This document shows, in pieces, positions 34,795 through 43,290 of a stretch of 64,000 bases of DNA. The translations under genes and the position numbers were made by a program. This DNA comes from Dermatemys mawii (lineage: Eukaryota; Chordata; Testudines; Dermatemydidae): positions 19,823,326 to 19,887,325 of the forward strand of contig ML677364.1 of NCBI GenBank assembly GCA_007922305.1, given 5' to 3'. The first letter of the stretch is position 1. Every line of letters begins with the position of its first letter. Under the pieces are notes generated by a model. That model saw only the letters and a program-made list of their open reading frames with translations. It was not told the DNA's origin and searched no databases.

Positions 34795-35365
34795 TTCCGT
34801 AAGTGTTATTGGCGGCAGAAAGGCTGTGCAGAATTAGAAAGCATCCAAGAAGAACTAAGGAGGGCTCTGTGTGAGATTATGATGCACTCCACCGACAAGA
34901 AAAAAGAATTGAAGGAGTTGGGGGACAGCGGGAAGAGGGACCGAAAAGAGAATGCGGCACACCAGAGAGAAGCCATGGAGTGGCTCTAAACAGTTATGGA
35001 GTGCCAAGCGGACACGTGCCAGGCGATACTAATTCTTCAAACCGAGCAGCTCCACACCCACACTCCCCTGTAGCTGCTGTCACAAAACTCTTCCCCACCC
35101 TCACTGCCAACACACTGTTATCACCTCCTGGCTCCACTCTTCCATCCTCACCGTCCAGCAGTGTGGCCTCCAACAGCACTCAACACCTATCTCTCTGCAG
35201 TTTGGCCCTGCTGAGGTACAGCACCCGAAGTATCATATTCCAAAGGAGAAACATGGGTATGATCCCTGGACGTACACAAATCTGTAGCCATCCCAGGACC
35301 CCCTCCCTGCTGATGATTATTTTCATTTGAATCTCTCCTCTGGGTGTTGTCTTTCAATAAAATCA
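34795..35365 (+). pseudogene. Harbinger accessory (Myb-like/coiled) protein remnant
   Basis: Harbinger elements encode a second protein, usually with a Myb/SANT-like DNA-binding domain and a charged helical C-terminus, that helps the transposase reach the nucleus and bind ends. Here only the C-terminal part is visible: a lysine/glutamate-rich segment near 34,895-34,985 (DKKKELKEL, then KRDRKENAAHQREAMEWL), a TAA, then ECQADTCQAILILQTEQLH in the same frame. Stops and frameshifts break it. A poly(A) signal AATAAA at 35,357-35,362 is correctly placed to end this unit, opposite to the convergent transposase. The N-terminal domain is not seen. Confidence 0.5.
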
Positions 35366-35526
35366 TTGTGTTGGTTTGAAAGCAATCTTTATTCTATTAA
35401 GTGAAAGCAAAAAGAGCACTGCAAAGCAATATACAATTATGTTAAGGCCCCTTCTTACATCATGTGCACTAATCACCTACTGGAATCCCAAGCATGGCAC
35501 TGCAATCCCAAACATAGCAACAAATA

Positions 35527-36825
35527 TTAGTAGCTTTCAGCTTCAAATGGCTGCCTCAAAGCATCCCTGATCCTTATGGCCCTGAGCTGTGTCTCTCTAA
35601 TAGCCCTGGTCTCTGGCTGTTCAAACTCAGCCTCCAGGCACTGAGCCTCTGCAGTCCAGCCCTGAGTTAAGCTTTCACCCTTCCCTTCACAAATGTTATG
35701 GAGCATATAGCATGTGGCTATAAGCCTAGCAATACTGTCATCAGCCATGTCCAGTATCCCATACAGCAATCACCAGTGGGCTTTTAAATGGCCGTATGCC
35801 AATTCACAGTCACTCTGCACTTGCTTAGCCTATTGTTGAACCACTCCTTGCTGCTGTCAAGTTGCCCCATGTATGGTTTCATAAGCTATGGCATTCAAGG
35901 GTAGAGGGGCGTCTCTCAGGATCACAATGGGCATTTCAACTTCCCCTACGGTGATCTTCCGGTCAGGGAAAAAAGTCCTTGCCTGCAGGTTCTTGAACAG
36001 GCCAGTGTTCTGAAAGATGCATGCATCATGCACCGTTCCGGACCAGGCTGAGTTAATGTCTATAAAATGCCCACAGTGATCCACAAGCACCTGGAGAGCC
36101 ATTGATAAATACCCCTTACGATTAATGTACTCGATGGCTAGGTGGTCTGGTGTCAGAATTGGAATGTGCGTGCCATTGATCACCCCTCCGCAGTTAGGGA
36201 AACCCATTTGTGCAAAGCCATCCACGATGTCACGCATGTTGCCCAGAGTCATGGTCTTTCGGATCAGGATGCAATTAATGGCCCTGCACACTTCCATCAA
36301 AATGAGTCTAACGGTTGACTTTCCCACTCCAAACTGGTTAGCGACCAATCAGTAGCAGTCTGGAGTAGCCAACTTCCACAGTGCAATCGCAATGCACTCT
36401 CCAGCAACAGGGCAGCTCTCATTCTTGTATCGTTGCACCGCAGGGTTGAGATGAGCTCATCACACATTCCCTGAATGTGGCTTTCCTCGTGCGAAAATTC
36501 TGCAGCCGCTGCTCGTCAGCCCAGATGTGCATCATGATAATATCCCACCACTCAGTGCTTGTTTACCAAGCCCCAAAGTGGCATTCCACTGTGGTCAGCA
36601 CCTCCACGAATGCCACAAGCAATCTTGTGTCGTAGCTAGTATGCTTGGAGAGATCAGCGCTGCACTCCTCTTGCCTTTGTAGTTTAAGAAATAACTCCAC
36701 TGTCACTCGTGACATGCTAGTCAGTGTGAGCAGCATACTGGTCAACAGCTCAAGGGTTGTTGAGCCTGCCATTCCTGCAGCCTGAAAGAGGCAGGGCAGG
36801 GTGAGCAGTATACGAACCATTGAAA
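35527..36825 (-). pseudogene. PIF/Harbinger DDE transposase (HARBI1-like family), broken
   Basis: Read on the minus strand from about 36,825. The N-terminal segment (36,820-36,563) has MSRVTVELFLKLQRQEECSA. The catalytic core (36,348-35,857) has MVANQFGVGKSTVRLILMEV, FPNCGGVINGTHIPI, EYINRKGYLSMALQVLVDHC and WSGTVHDACIF. A further segment in another frame (35,822-35,770) has CELAYGHLKAHW with the third acidic residue (GAA codon at 35,805-35,803). The C-terminus (35,769-35,527) has CYMLHNICEGKGE. The usual DGTH motif is NGTH (codon 36,177-36,175), so the first catalytic aspartate is lost in addition to frameshifts and stops around 36,560-36,349 and 35,857-35,770. It is inactive. In working elements this enzyme cuts and pastes the transposon; host HARBI1 derives from the same family. 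Confidence 0.85.
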
Positions 36826-37138
36826 TATGGCGCCAAATGCAGACAGAAGCACAGGGATTGCTGGAATGCGAAGCAATGCATCACAGGGCATTGGGACAGG
36901 ACCCAGGGTGCCTCACAACTCCTTCTGCCTTCCCACAATTCTTAGCGGCAAAAGAGAAAGAGGTGCTCTGGGGGATAGCTGCCCAGAGTGCACTGTTCCG
37001 AATAGTGCCGCAAGTGTGACCACTCTATTGCACAGGCAGCTGTCAGTGTGAACATGCAACAGCAGTTTTCCTTTGGCGCTCTCTGAACAGTACTGTAACT
37101 GCTGGTGCTATAACTTTGCAAGTGTAGATGTGCCCTTA

Positions 37139-37789
37139 GTAGCATGTTACTCTGCAATGCCACTGAAGTAAATGAAATTACTCATGTAGTAAGGTGCTGC
37201 TCAGTGTAAGGGTATCAGACTGGCAATGATCTGGGAGATAGGGGCCAGCAGCATGTGCATAACATGTGCAGATAATAAATTGTAAGGAGTTGGAAATATA
37301 CATGAGAGAAGAATATAAGGGGCTCTAAATAGATTATAAAAAATGACATAACATAACAAAATGGGACCCCATTTGGGCAAATGCAGCCTGGTACATCTGA
37401 GGGGAAAAAAATCTGAAACACAATAATATTTAATTGGTGGAAAAAACCTGGAAAGCAGTAATGTGGAAGGAGACACAGGGTGATACAGTACTGCAAATCT
37501 GATATGATTCTGGGATGCATTATTACAGAAAAAAGGCCAGTTTATTTTTGGGCTGCACATGCAGAAACATCAATTCATGGAAAACAGAGAGAATGGCCCT
37601 TCTCTCTCGCTCTCTCTCTGGCTTTGGAGCTGGTAAGCTACAACACAGCCAGCTAAATTAAGATACAAGGTGTTTTCCTACAGTTACACTAGGAAAAAGG
37701 TCAAGTTTAAATCAGGATTACCTAATATGTGTTTGTTTACTTCAGGTTTAACTATCACTTTTCCTAGTCAAGACAAAACGCTCCAGGGC
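37139..37789. other. Unassigned sequence
   Basis: AT-rich sequence with a CTCTCTCGCTCTCTCTCT run (about 37,601-37,618). No gene is recognised. Confidence 0.35.
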
Positions 37790-38270
37790 TCTTGTCTGGC
37801 TACAACTGGAATAGTGAATTAATTTCTGAGCATCACCAAATAAAGGAGATATTGACAAATTGAAGACAGTTTAAAGAGGAACAACAAGAATTATCTGGAG
37901 GAATGGAAAGATTGAAACAGCTAAATATGCAATTCTGTTAAAGGATGACTAAATAGGGCCATGTTAACAGTCTACAAATATTTAAATATTGTAAACATTA
38001 ACGATGGAGTGGAAGTGTTTAGACAGGAACACATAAGAGTAAGTAATTAAATAAGAAAGGGAAATTTTAGAATGAATATCAGGAAACACTTCCCGACAGG
38101 GAAGTGCATTAGGCTGTGAAACAATCTTCCAAAGGAAGTGGTTGAAACCCTTCAATTAGGATATTTAAAACAGGAGTAGAAAAAATTCTAGAAAATGTGC
38201 TGTAGGGAGCAAATCCATTTTAGGAAAATGGACTGGATGATCTAAAGTTTTTCCCCCTATCTTTCTTACT
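37790..38270 (+). mobile_element. CR1-type LINE 3' fragment, sense
   Basis: Decayed CR1 RT C-terminal and 3' UTR sequence: AATATCAGGAAACACTTCCC, TGTGAAACAATCTTCCAAAG, GGAAGTGGTTGAAACCC and the end TGGACTGGATGATCTAAAG. No frame is intact. Confidence 0.7.
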
Positions 38271-39689
38271 TCAGTGAATATTACCAAAAGAAGAAAATGT
38301 AGGTTTGAAGTGTGAATTAATCATTTACAACACATTTATAGGAGCAAAGAACAAGTAGCTCAGATCTATCCCTATCTCCTGAAGGCTGATAACCAATATA
38401 ACACCTGTGTCCTTTGTGTTCTTCAATGTACTGTTTCTCTATCACTCACACTAACAAAGCTGACAACCACAGAAATGCGAAGGATGTGGCTGGTCATTGC
38501 AAAACCTGTATGGCTGATATTTTTCTGTGCAATTGGCTCTCCCTATTTATCATCTGATTATGGCACTTCTTGAACTTAATTGGCTAATTCTTGCTGTAAT
38601 TTCAGTTGCATGGCAGGGTTTTATTCACACAGAACACGCACATTCTCCCAAAAGCTATATTCTCTGTCCCATTATGATTTATAATCAGAAGTTATTTTCC
38701 ATAAAAATCTTGACAGTATATTTTGTTGTAGTTCACTGGGAAACAAGGATACTTTTGTACTGAGAGTAAATTATTTCCCTGCCATCAAAATATATTAATG
38801 CATCCTGCTCCTACTTAAGTGTAACTGAGAACAAAGATTAAACTTTTAATATATAGGAATACTGTATATATACCACCCAGCAACCTACTGTAGAGCATCA
38901 AACATTTATGATACAGTATAATCAGATGATTTCAGGAATAAATCTTAACAGAATACCTTCTCTATCATTTACAGACATTGAGCACTATTTCACTCATTTT
39001 TGCTTGCATAGAACTTACTGAAAACAGTAGGAGTTCTGGACTAAGATGAAGAGGAGAATATGTCCCAAGAACTATTTGTTTTCTACCCATTTAATAATAT
39101 CCTACCAGAAAGTCTATGTATAGAGCATTTAAAAACAGCAAACATTTTAATGCTACATTTAAGGCATATAAAACCCTGACTTGTTTATGCTTCTAATGGT
39201 TCTTGCATGTTTGTCATTTTTTTCCCCATAAAATGTTCAGCTGGTGCTTCCACCTTTTCATTCTGAGATAGATTTTGCCATCTACCTTTCATTAAAGAGC
39301 CTACTGATTCCAATGGGACTTCTTACAGAGAAAGAACAGGTTTAGAATTTTTATTAAAGCTAATGTTAAAAAAAATTATATAATACATAGGTTGGGAAAA
39401 AAGTGTCTGTACATCTGGATATAGTGCTTAGATTATCCACAAGTACAAAGTTTGTTTTTAAAGTCATACAATACATAGAATACATAATCAGCAATAACCC
39501 AAATTTAGGTGAATAGTTTCAACAATATAGAACTTTAGATTTTAGAATCTGAATACTCGGGTACATCACTCATGAGAAGTTGTACAAAGATTTGGTTGTG
39601 GAAAGCAAAATATATCAATGAGTGGAGATTGTCCCTCAGTAATTGAGAATTAGACTGGTTGTTCATTTAAAAAACACAATCCATGACGA
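38271..39689. other. Unassigned AT-rich sequence
   Basis: No gene or recognisable element. Low GC and many homopolymer runs. Confidence 0.4.
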
Positions 39690-39699
39690 AAATATTTGT

Positions 39700-39960
39700 T
39701 ACTTTCCTGACTGCACATCTCATCAGCACTCCAGCTCATCCCTCCTGGTATTGCGAATGTCCAGTGATGTGTTCTATGTAGGTGTTCCTTGACCACCTGA
39801 TGGCGTCTGACACCAGGAGCTGCCGCATCAGCCGAGCGTAGTATTGACCAATTCCGCATTCTTTCAGCACTCACTCATTATTGGGGTCCCATGCGCCTAT
39901 GGGTCCGATGATCCGTGCATGTGTCTTACTACACTGTGAATAAGGGTGACAAAAATCTCT
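39700..39960 (-). pseudogene. R2-like retrotransposon reverse transcriptase C-terminal scrap (tentative)
   Basis: On the minus strand one frame reads HARIIGPIGAWDPNNE, a stop, then VLKECGIGQYYARLMRQLLV, SDAIRWSRNTYIEHITGHSQ and YQEG. With only one internal stop over about 75 codons it is clearly former coding DNA. I recall this type of block (GALGAWDP-NE, CGIG-YARLMR, SDTIRWSRDIYIEH) from R2-like non-LTR elements of vertebrates, lying after the reverse transcriptase domain. No ends can be placed, and the class call is by memory. Confidence 0.45.
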
Positions 39961-41080
39961 CTCTCTGAGTATTTTAACAGTGGACTTAAAATATAAGAAG
40001 TAGAAAAATAGTTTATTTTTCAGAAAAGAGCACCTGTGTGCAGCAGAAGACTGATTAAGGGGACAATAATTAAGAGTGAGATTGTGCAATATAATACACA
40101 TTTAAACAATTGCTCTGAGGATGTCTTCTTTCAAAGTTCTTTTCCCAAGGAAAGCTAAAAGCTCTTGGGCCTCATCATGATTCTTGGTGCATAGACACAT
40201 CTCCCATTGAAGTTAGTGAGCATTGCTCAGATTTCTGCAAGGTTGCTCAGGCTCTTTCATGTTGGGTGTGGACTGAGTGGCTCTAAAAACTGTTAACATA
40301 GACATGCACTACTAGGTCACCAATTCAGATACAATGGCCTTTTCAATACAATGACCAAAAAGGCTATGGAGTTTCAGCCTGGGATTTACAGAATGTCCGG
40401 AATGAGGGCCTGCAGCCAGACCTGAGATCAGCTAACTAGTTAGTAGGCATCCTTCAGTCATGAGAGCCCATGGGCATGCACCCCCCGAGGTAAAGAATTT
40501 ACTCAGTTGGTTTTATGACAGCCGCAAACGTGGCAGAAGAGTCCCACTTGAGCGAGACAATCTCTGTCACATCCGCTCTGCCGTCTGTGAGCTCTTTTCT
40601 CCTCTGCTAAGCTGGATGGCTTCCTCTTCTAACTCCAGAGATCAGCTAGCTAAGTGCAATGGAAACCCCTACTCAGCCAGGCCGTGAGACTGGCATTGCC
40701 AAGACAGCTCTAAAGCCCAGCAATACCATTGGCCAATGTCTGCTCAACGCCTGGAGCTGTGCTCACTTTTGTGCCTTCCTTGTTTCCAGCTGTGCTCCAG
40801 TCCTTTTGCTGCCCTGTTCCCAGCCTTGCTCTAGTCCGCTCCAACCCTGCTCTGTTTCTGACTCCTGGTTCCTGGCTCTGGCTCCAACTATTTGGCTGGA
40901 TCACCACTGCTCTGAGCACTATAAGTGACCACCCATGACCTGGTGAGTGACAGTTCGAGCAGTCTAACAAAAAAAGGAGGTAAAGAAGGGGAGTAAAAAT
41001 GGGTCGGTTACTGGGATGGATCCTACTAAGGCCAGTATCATCTTGTTGGAGAAAGTGGATGCCTAATTTTCCCTCTAATT
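39961..41080. other. Unassigned sequence
   Basis: Positions 40,445-40,700 are of higher GC and look like part of an unidentified interspersed repeat. The remainder shows nothing recognisable. Confidence 0.35.
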
Positions 41081-41390
41081 TTTGATGTCCATGTGTGGAA
41101 TGAATTTTGTTATGTGTACCAATAAGGAGGTGATGTTTGCTTGGGGTTGGGCCAAAGGGTACAGAGTGCATGAGGGGGCTCATGGTTGGGGAGGAGTGTT
41201 GTGGTGTGGGGGGATGAGGACTCTGGCTGGGGGTGCGGACTCTGGAGTAGGGCTGGAGATAAGGGGTTTGGGATGTGGGAGGGGGCTCAGGGCTGGGGCA
41301 GAGGGTAAGGTGACTAGGTATCTGGTTTTTGATAGGAACACCCAGTCAAAAAGAAATCCAGGTGGCTAAATGGCTGAGAACTTAAAAATT
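41081..41390. mobile_element. DNA-element fragments with G-rich degenerate repeats
   Basis: Positions 41,140-41,310 are G-rich with units like GGGGCTCAGGGCTGGGGC. Positions 41,307-41,366 (AGGTGACTAGGTATCTGG, then GGAACACCCAGTC) match, inverted, the right end of the element at 57,414-57,976. The left part (ATGTCCATGTGTGGAATGAA) is a turtle repeat of unknown class. These appear to be adjacent fragments. Confidence 0.45.
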
Positions 41391-41930
41391 GAACAATAAT
41401 AGGCCATGAACTGCACTGATGATTTAACCTGGTGATATTCTAAACAAATAGAATATAAAGCCATGGAATGGTCTGAATATGCATGAAGACCAAATTTCCC
41501 TTTGCATTGTTTATTCATGAGCTGTACTACATATCCCAGGGATTAATAATGGCATACTGACATTACACCTAGCATCCCCCTATATTTCAAATTTGCGTCA
41601 TGAATTTTCAAATGTGAATTCTTTTACTGGCATGTCAACTTTTCACATTTATTGCAAAAGGAATACAAGTTTCTGCACTATATCACGGACTTGCCTCATG
41701 AACATTGTTATCATGTGTGGGTGTGTAGGGAAGGTTAATTCACTTGCTGATTGCCTTTTATTGCTCATATATGCACAGAGTACCATGCCATGCAGTCAAT
41801 GGGGAGGGACAAATTGCTCCCATGCAATGCCGTGTGGGCCTATTCACATCCGCACATCTGGGGCAGGACCCAGATGTTCAGCACCTTGTCAGGCAGACAT
41901 TGTCACCTTTGGGGCTCTCAGGGCAGCACT

Positions 41931-42058
41931 CTACGCTGATCAGACAGCGCGTGTGAAAAATCAGGACAGGGGGCGTGGGGGGGTCATAGGAGCCTATATA
42001 AGAAAAAGACCCAAAACTCGGGACTGTCCCTATCAAATCGGGACATGTAGTCACCCTG
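41931..42058. mobile_element. Short MITE, hAT-like
   Basis: The right end ATGTAGTCACCCT and left end TACGCTGATCAGACAGC are degraded inverted repeats. Flanks GCAGCACT and GCAGCAGC match at 6 of 8. The interior AGCCTATATAAGAAAAAGAC is the core of a MITE common in turtles. It ends about 60 bp before the CpG island. Confidence 0.5.
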
Positions 42059-42336
42059 CAGCAGCATTTAAAGCAGGAGGGGGACAATAGACTGAGGTGG
42101 GAAGAGAGAAAATCAAGGGGAAGTATCTCCTTTCTCGGAGGAATCGGCCTCTCCCAGCCCTGTAGGGGTCTCTGCAGCGGAGCCTCCCTCCACTCGCTGA
42201 TCCATCCTCCCCTTCTCCTCAGGCCGCAGCGGGAAGTGCTGGAGGCAGGAACAGCGAATATACCAATGTACCATAGACAGGAGAGAGCAGCAGGGACAGA
42301 GCGTCGAGCTACACTAAGGACAGGACTGCGCGTCCC

Positions 42337-42348
42337 GCCGCCATCTTG
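42337..42348 (-). promoter_or_regulatory. YY1-type motif, upstream copy
   Basis: GCCGCCATCTTG is the reverse complement of CAAGATGGCGGC, the strong YY1 consensus often found in CpG promoters near start sites. Confidence 0.65.
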
Positions 42349-42520
42349 AAGCCGGGCACGAAGGCCCTCCCTCGACTAGTTTCATTGCTCACCCTCAGCT
42401 CTGTGACGTTAGAAGGGGCTGGAGTTTCCCCGCCAATCATTTCACGCCAGCGAGCGGAGTAGGCGGCTTCCGGATGCACCATCCGCTCCGTATCGTGTCG
42501 CCCTTCCCCGGCCCTCACCT

Positions 42521-42532
42521 AAGATGGCGACT
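42521..42532 (+). promoter_or_regulatory. YY1-type motif, downstream copy
   Basis: AAGATGGCGACT matches the YY1 core in the opposite orientation to the copy 184 bp upstream. It lies 198 bp before the start codon, so it may sit in the 5' UTR. Confidence 0.6.
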
Positions 42533-42729
42533 CCCCCCTCCGCCCCTCCCCCGCGCGGCGGGGGCGGTGCCAGGCCCGCCCCTGCCTGGGTGGGTGGGGC
42601 TGTTGTGTGTGCGCCAGGCGCCCGCCCGCCCCGGCCGTGACTGACACTCACACGCGTCCCGGGACGCAGCGAGCCCGGAGCCCCGTTCGCAGGGCCCCGC
42701 CGACACAGCGACCTCGCGGCAGCAGCGCC

Positions 42730-42877
42730 ATGACGGCCAGGCGGGAGGTAGCGGCGGCCGCCCGCGGCCCCGGCTCTGTCCTCCCGGCGCTCGCCGCCGC
42801 CGTCCCCCGGCTCGGAGCGGCGCTGCGGCTGCTGCTGCTCGCGGTGGTCGCGCACACGACCCGGGCCGAGCAGGAAG
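42730..42877 (+). CDS. TMEM131: First coding exon of a signal-peptide gene, tentatively TMEM131
   Basis: The ATG at 42,730 lies in an adequate context (GCGCCATGA, G at -3). It opens 148 coding bases, 49 codons plus one base, ending at a consensus donor AAG|GTGAGA (42,875-42,883), so the intron is phase 1. Residues 1-26 are alanine/arginine-rich; residues 27-40 (RLGAALRLLLLAVV) form a hydrophobic signal-peptide core; residues 41-49 read AHTTRAEQE, with likely cleavage near residue 46. A secreted or type I membrane protein is therefore expected. From memory, human TMEM131 begins with a similar pattern (LLGALHLVMTLVVAAARAEK), and its next residue, alanine, would fit the G left over in phase 1. 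TMEM131 is a large membrane protein that helps procollagen leave the ER. The match covers a low-complexity signal peptide only, so the name is tentative (about one in three); the exon itself is much more certain. No upstream in-frame ATG is seen within the island. Confidence 0.5.
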
Positions 42878-43290
42878 GTGAGAGACGCCCCCGCGGCGCC
42901 GGCTCCTGGGCTCCGCTGGTACCGTTTGGGGCCTGGCTGCAGAGCGGGGCCCCGATCCCGGCAGCCTGCGCCGGGCCCAGGCTGGGGAGGCTCCGCCCGG
43001 GTTGGGGGCGGTTGCTCGGGAGTTTGCGGGGACCCTCCGCGCTCGAGCCGCGGGCGGCAGCTGAACCAGGGAAGCGGGTCCCCCAACTCCCCCACCCCCA
43101 GTGCCTGGGCCCCTGCCACCCTCGGCCGGATCCCTTCTCAGCGCCTCGTTTCTCCTCCCGGCCGCTGCCAGCTCACAGGCTGGGCTGGTCTCCCTGCCGC
43201 CCTTCCCGGACTGGCACTGCCGGGCTGACGTGCCCCGCCTTGGGCCGGGGTCAGGCCAAGGCCTGGGCCGGGTAGGCGGGGCTGGCTGGG

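Larger units (their letters stand above)
34740..37135. mobile_element. PIF/Harbinger DNA transposon, left end lost
   Basis: An autonomous-type Harbinger remnant with two convergent broken frames: a DNA-binding/coiled protein remnant on + (about 34,795-35,330) and a DDE transposase on - (36,825-35,527). The right terminus GCAAGTGTAGATGTGCCC ends at 37,135 and is followed by TTA (37,136-37,138), the Harbinger target duplication. No matching left terminus is found, so the left side is truncated next to the SINE. The right terminus resembles the ends of MITEs at 18,025, 28,854 and 50,764. Confidence 0.75.
42110..43290 (+). promoter_or_regulatory. CpG island promoter of the signal-peptide gene
   Basis: An abrupt rise in GC and CpG density against AT-rich surroundings, centred on the first coding exon. 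There is no TATA box at a fitting place, as expected for a housekeeping-type CpG promoter with dispersed start sites. Visible factor sites are a YY1-type motif GCCGCCATCTTG (42,337-42,348), a CRE half site TGACGT (42,404-42,409), a CCAAT box (42,433-42,437), a second YY1-type motif AAGATGGCGACT (42,521-42,532) and a GC box GGGGCGG (42,561-42,567). Transcription on the + strand is inferred from the exon that follows; bidirectional activity is possible. Confidence 0.8.

Noticed and set aside
40710..41183. 157-codon minus-strand frame
   Set aside because: No domain or homology is recognised; it lies in mixed interspersed-repeat sequence.
41593..42090. 165-codon + strand frame next to the CpG island
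   Set aside because: It runs through a MITE and has no recognisable protein features.
42442..43119. 225-codon open frame on the minus strand across the CpG island
   Set aside because: High-GC DNA keeps antisense frames open by chance; the peptide is proline/arginine/glycine-rich without domains, and it is antisense to the convincing exon 1.
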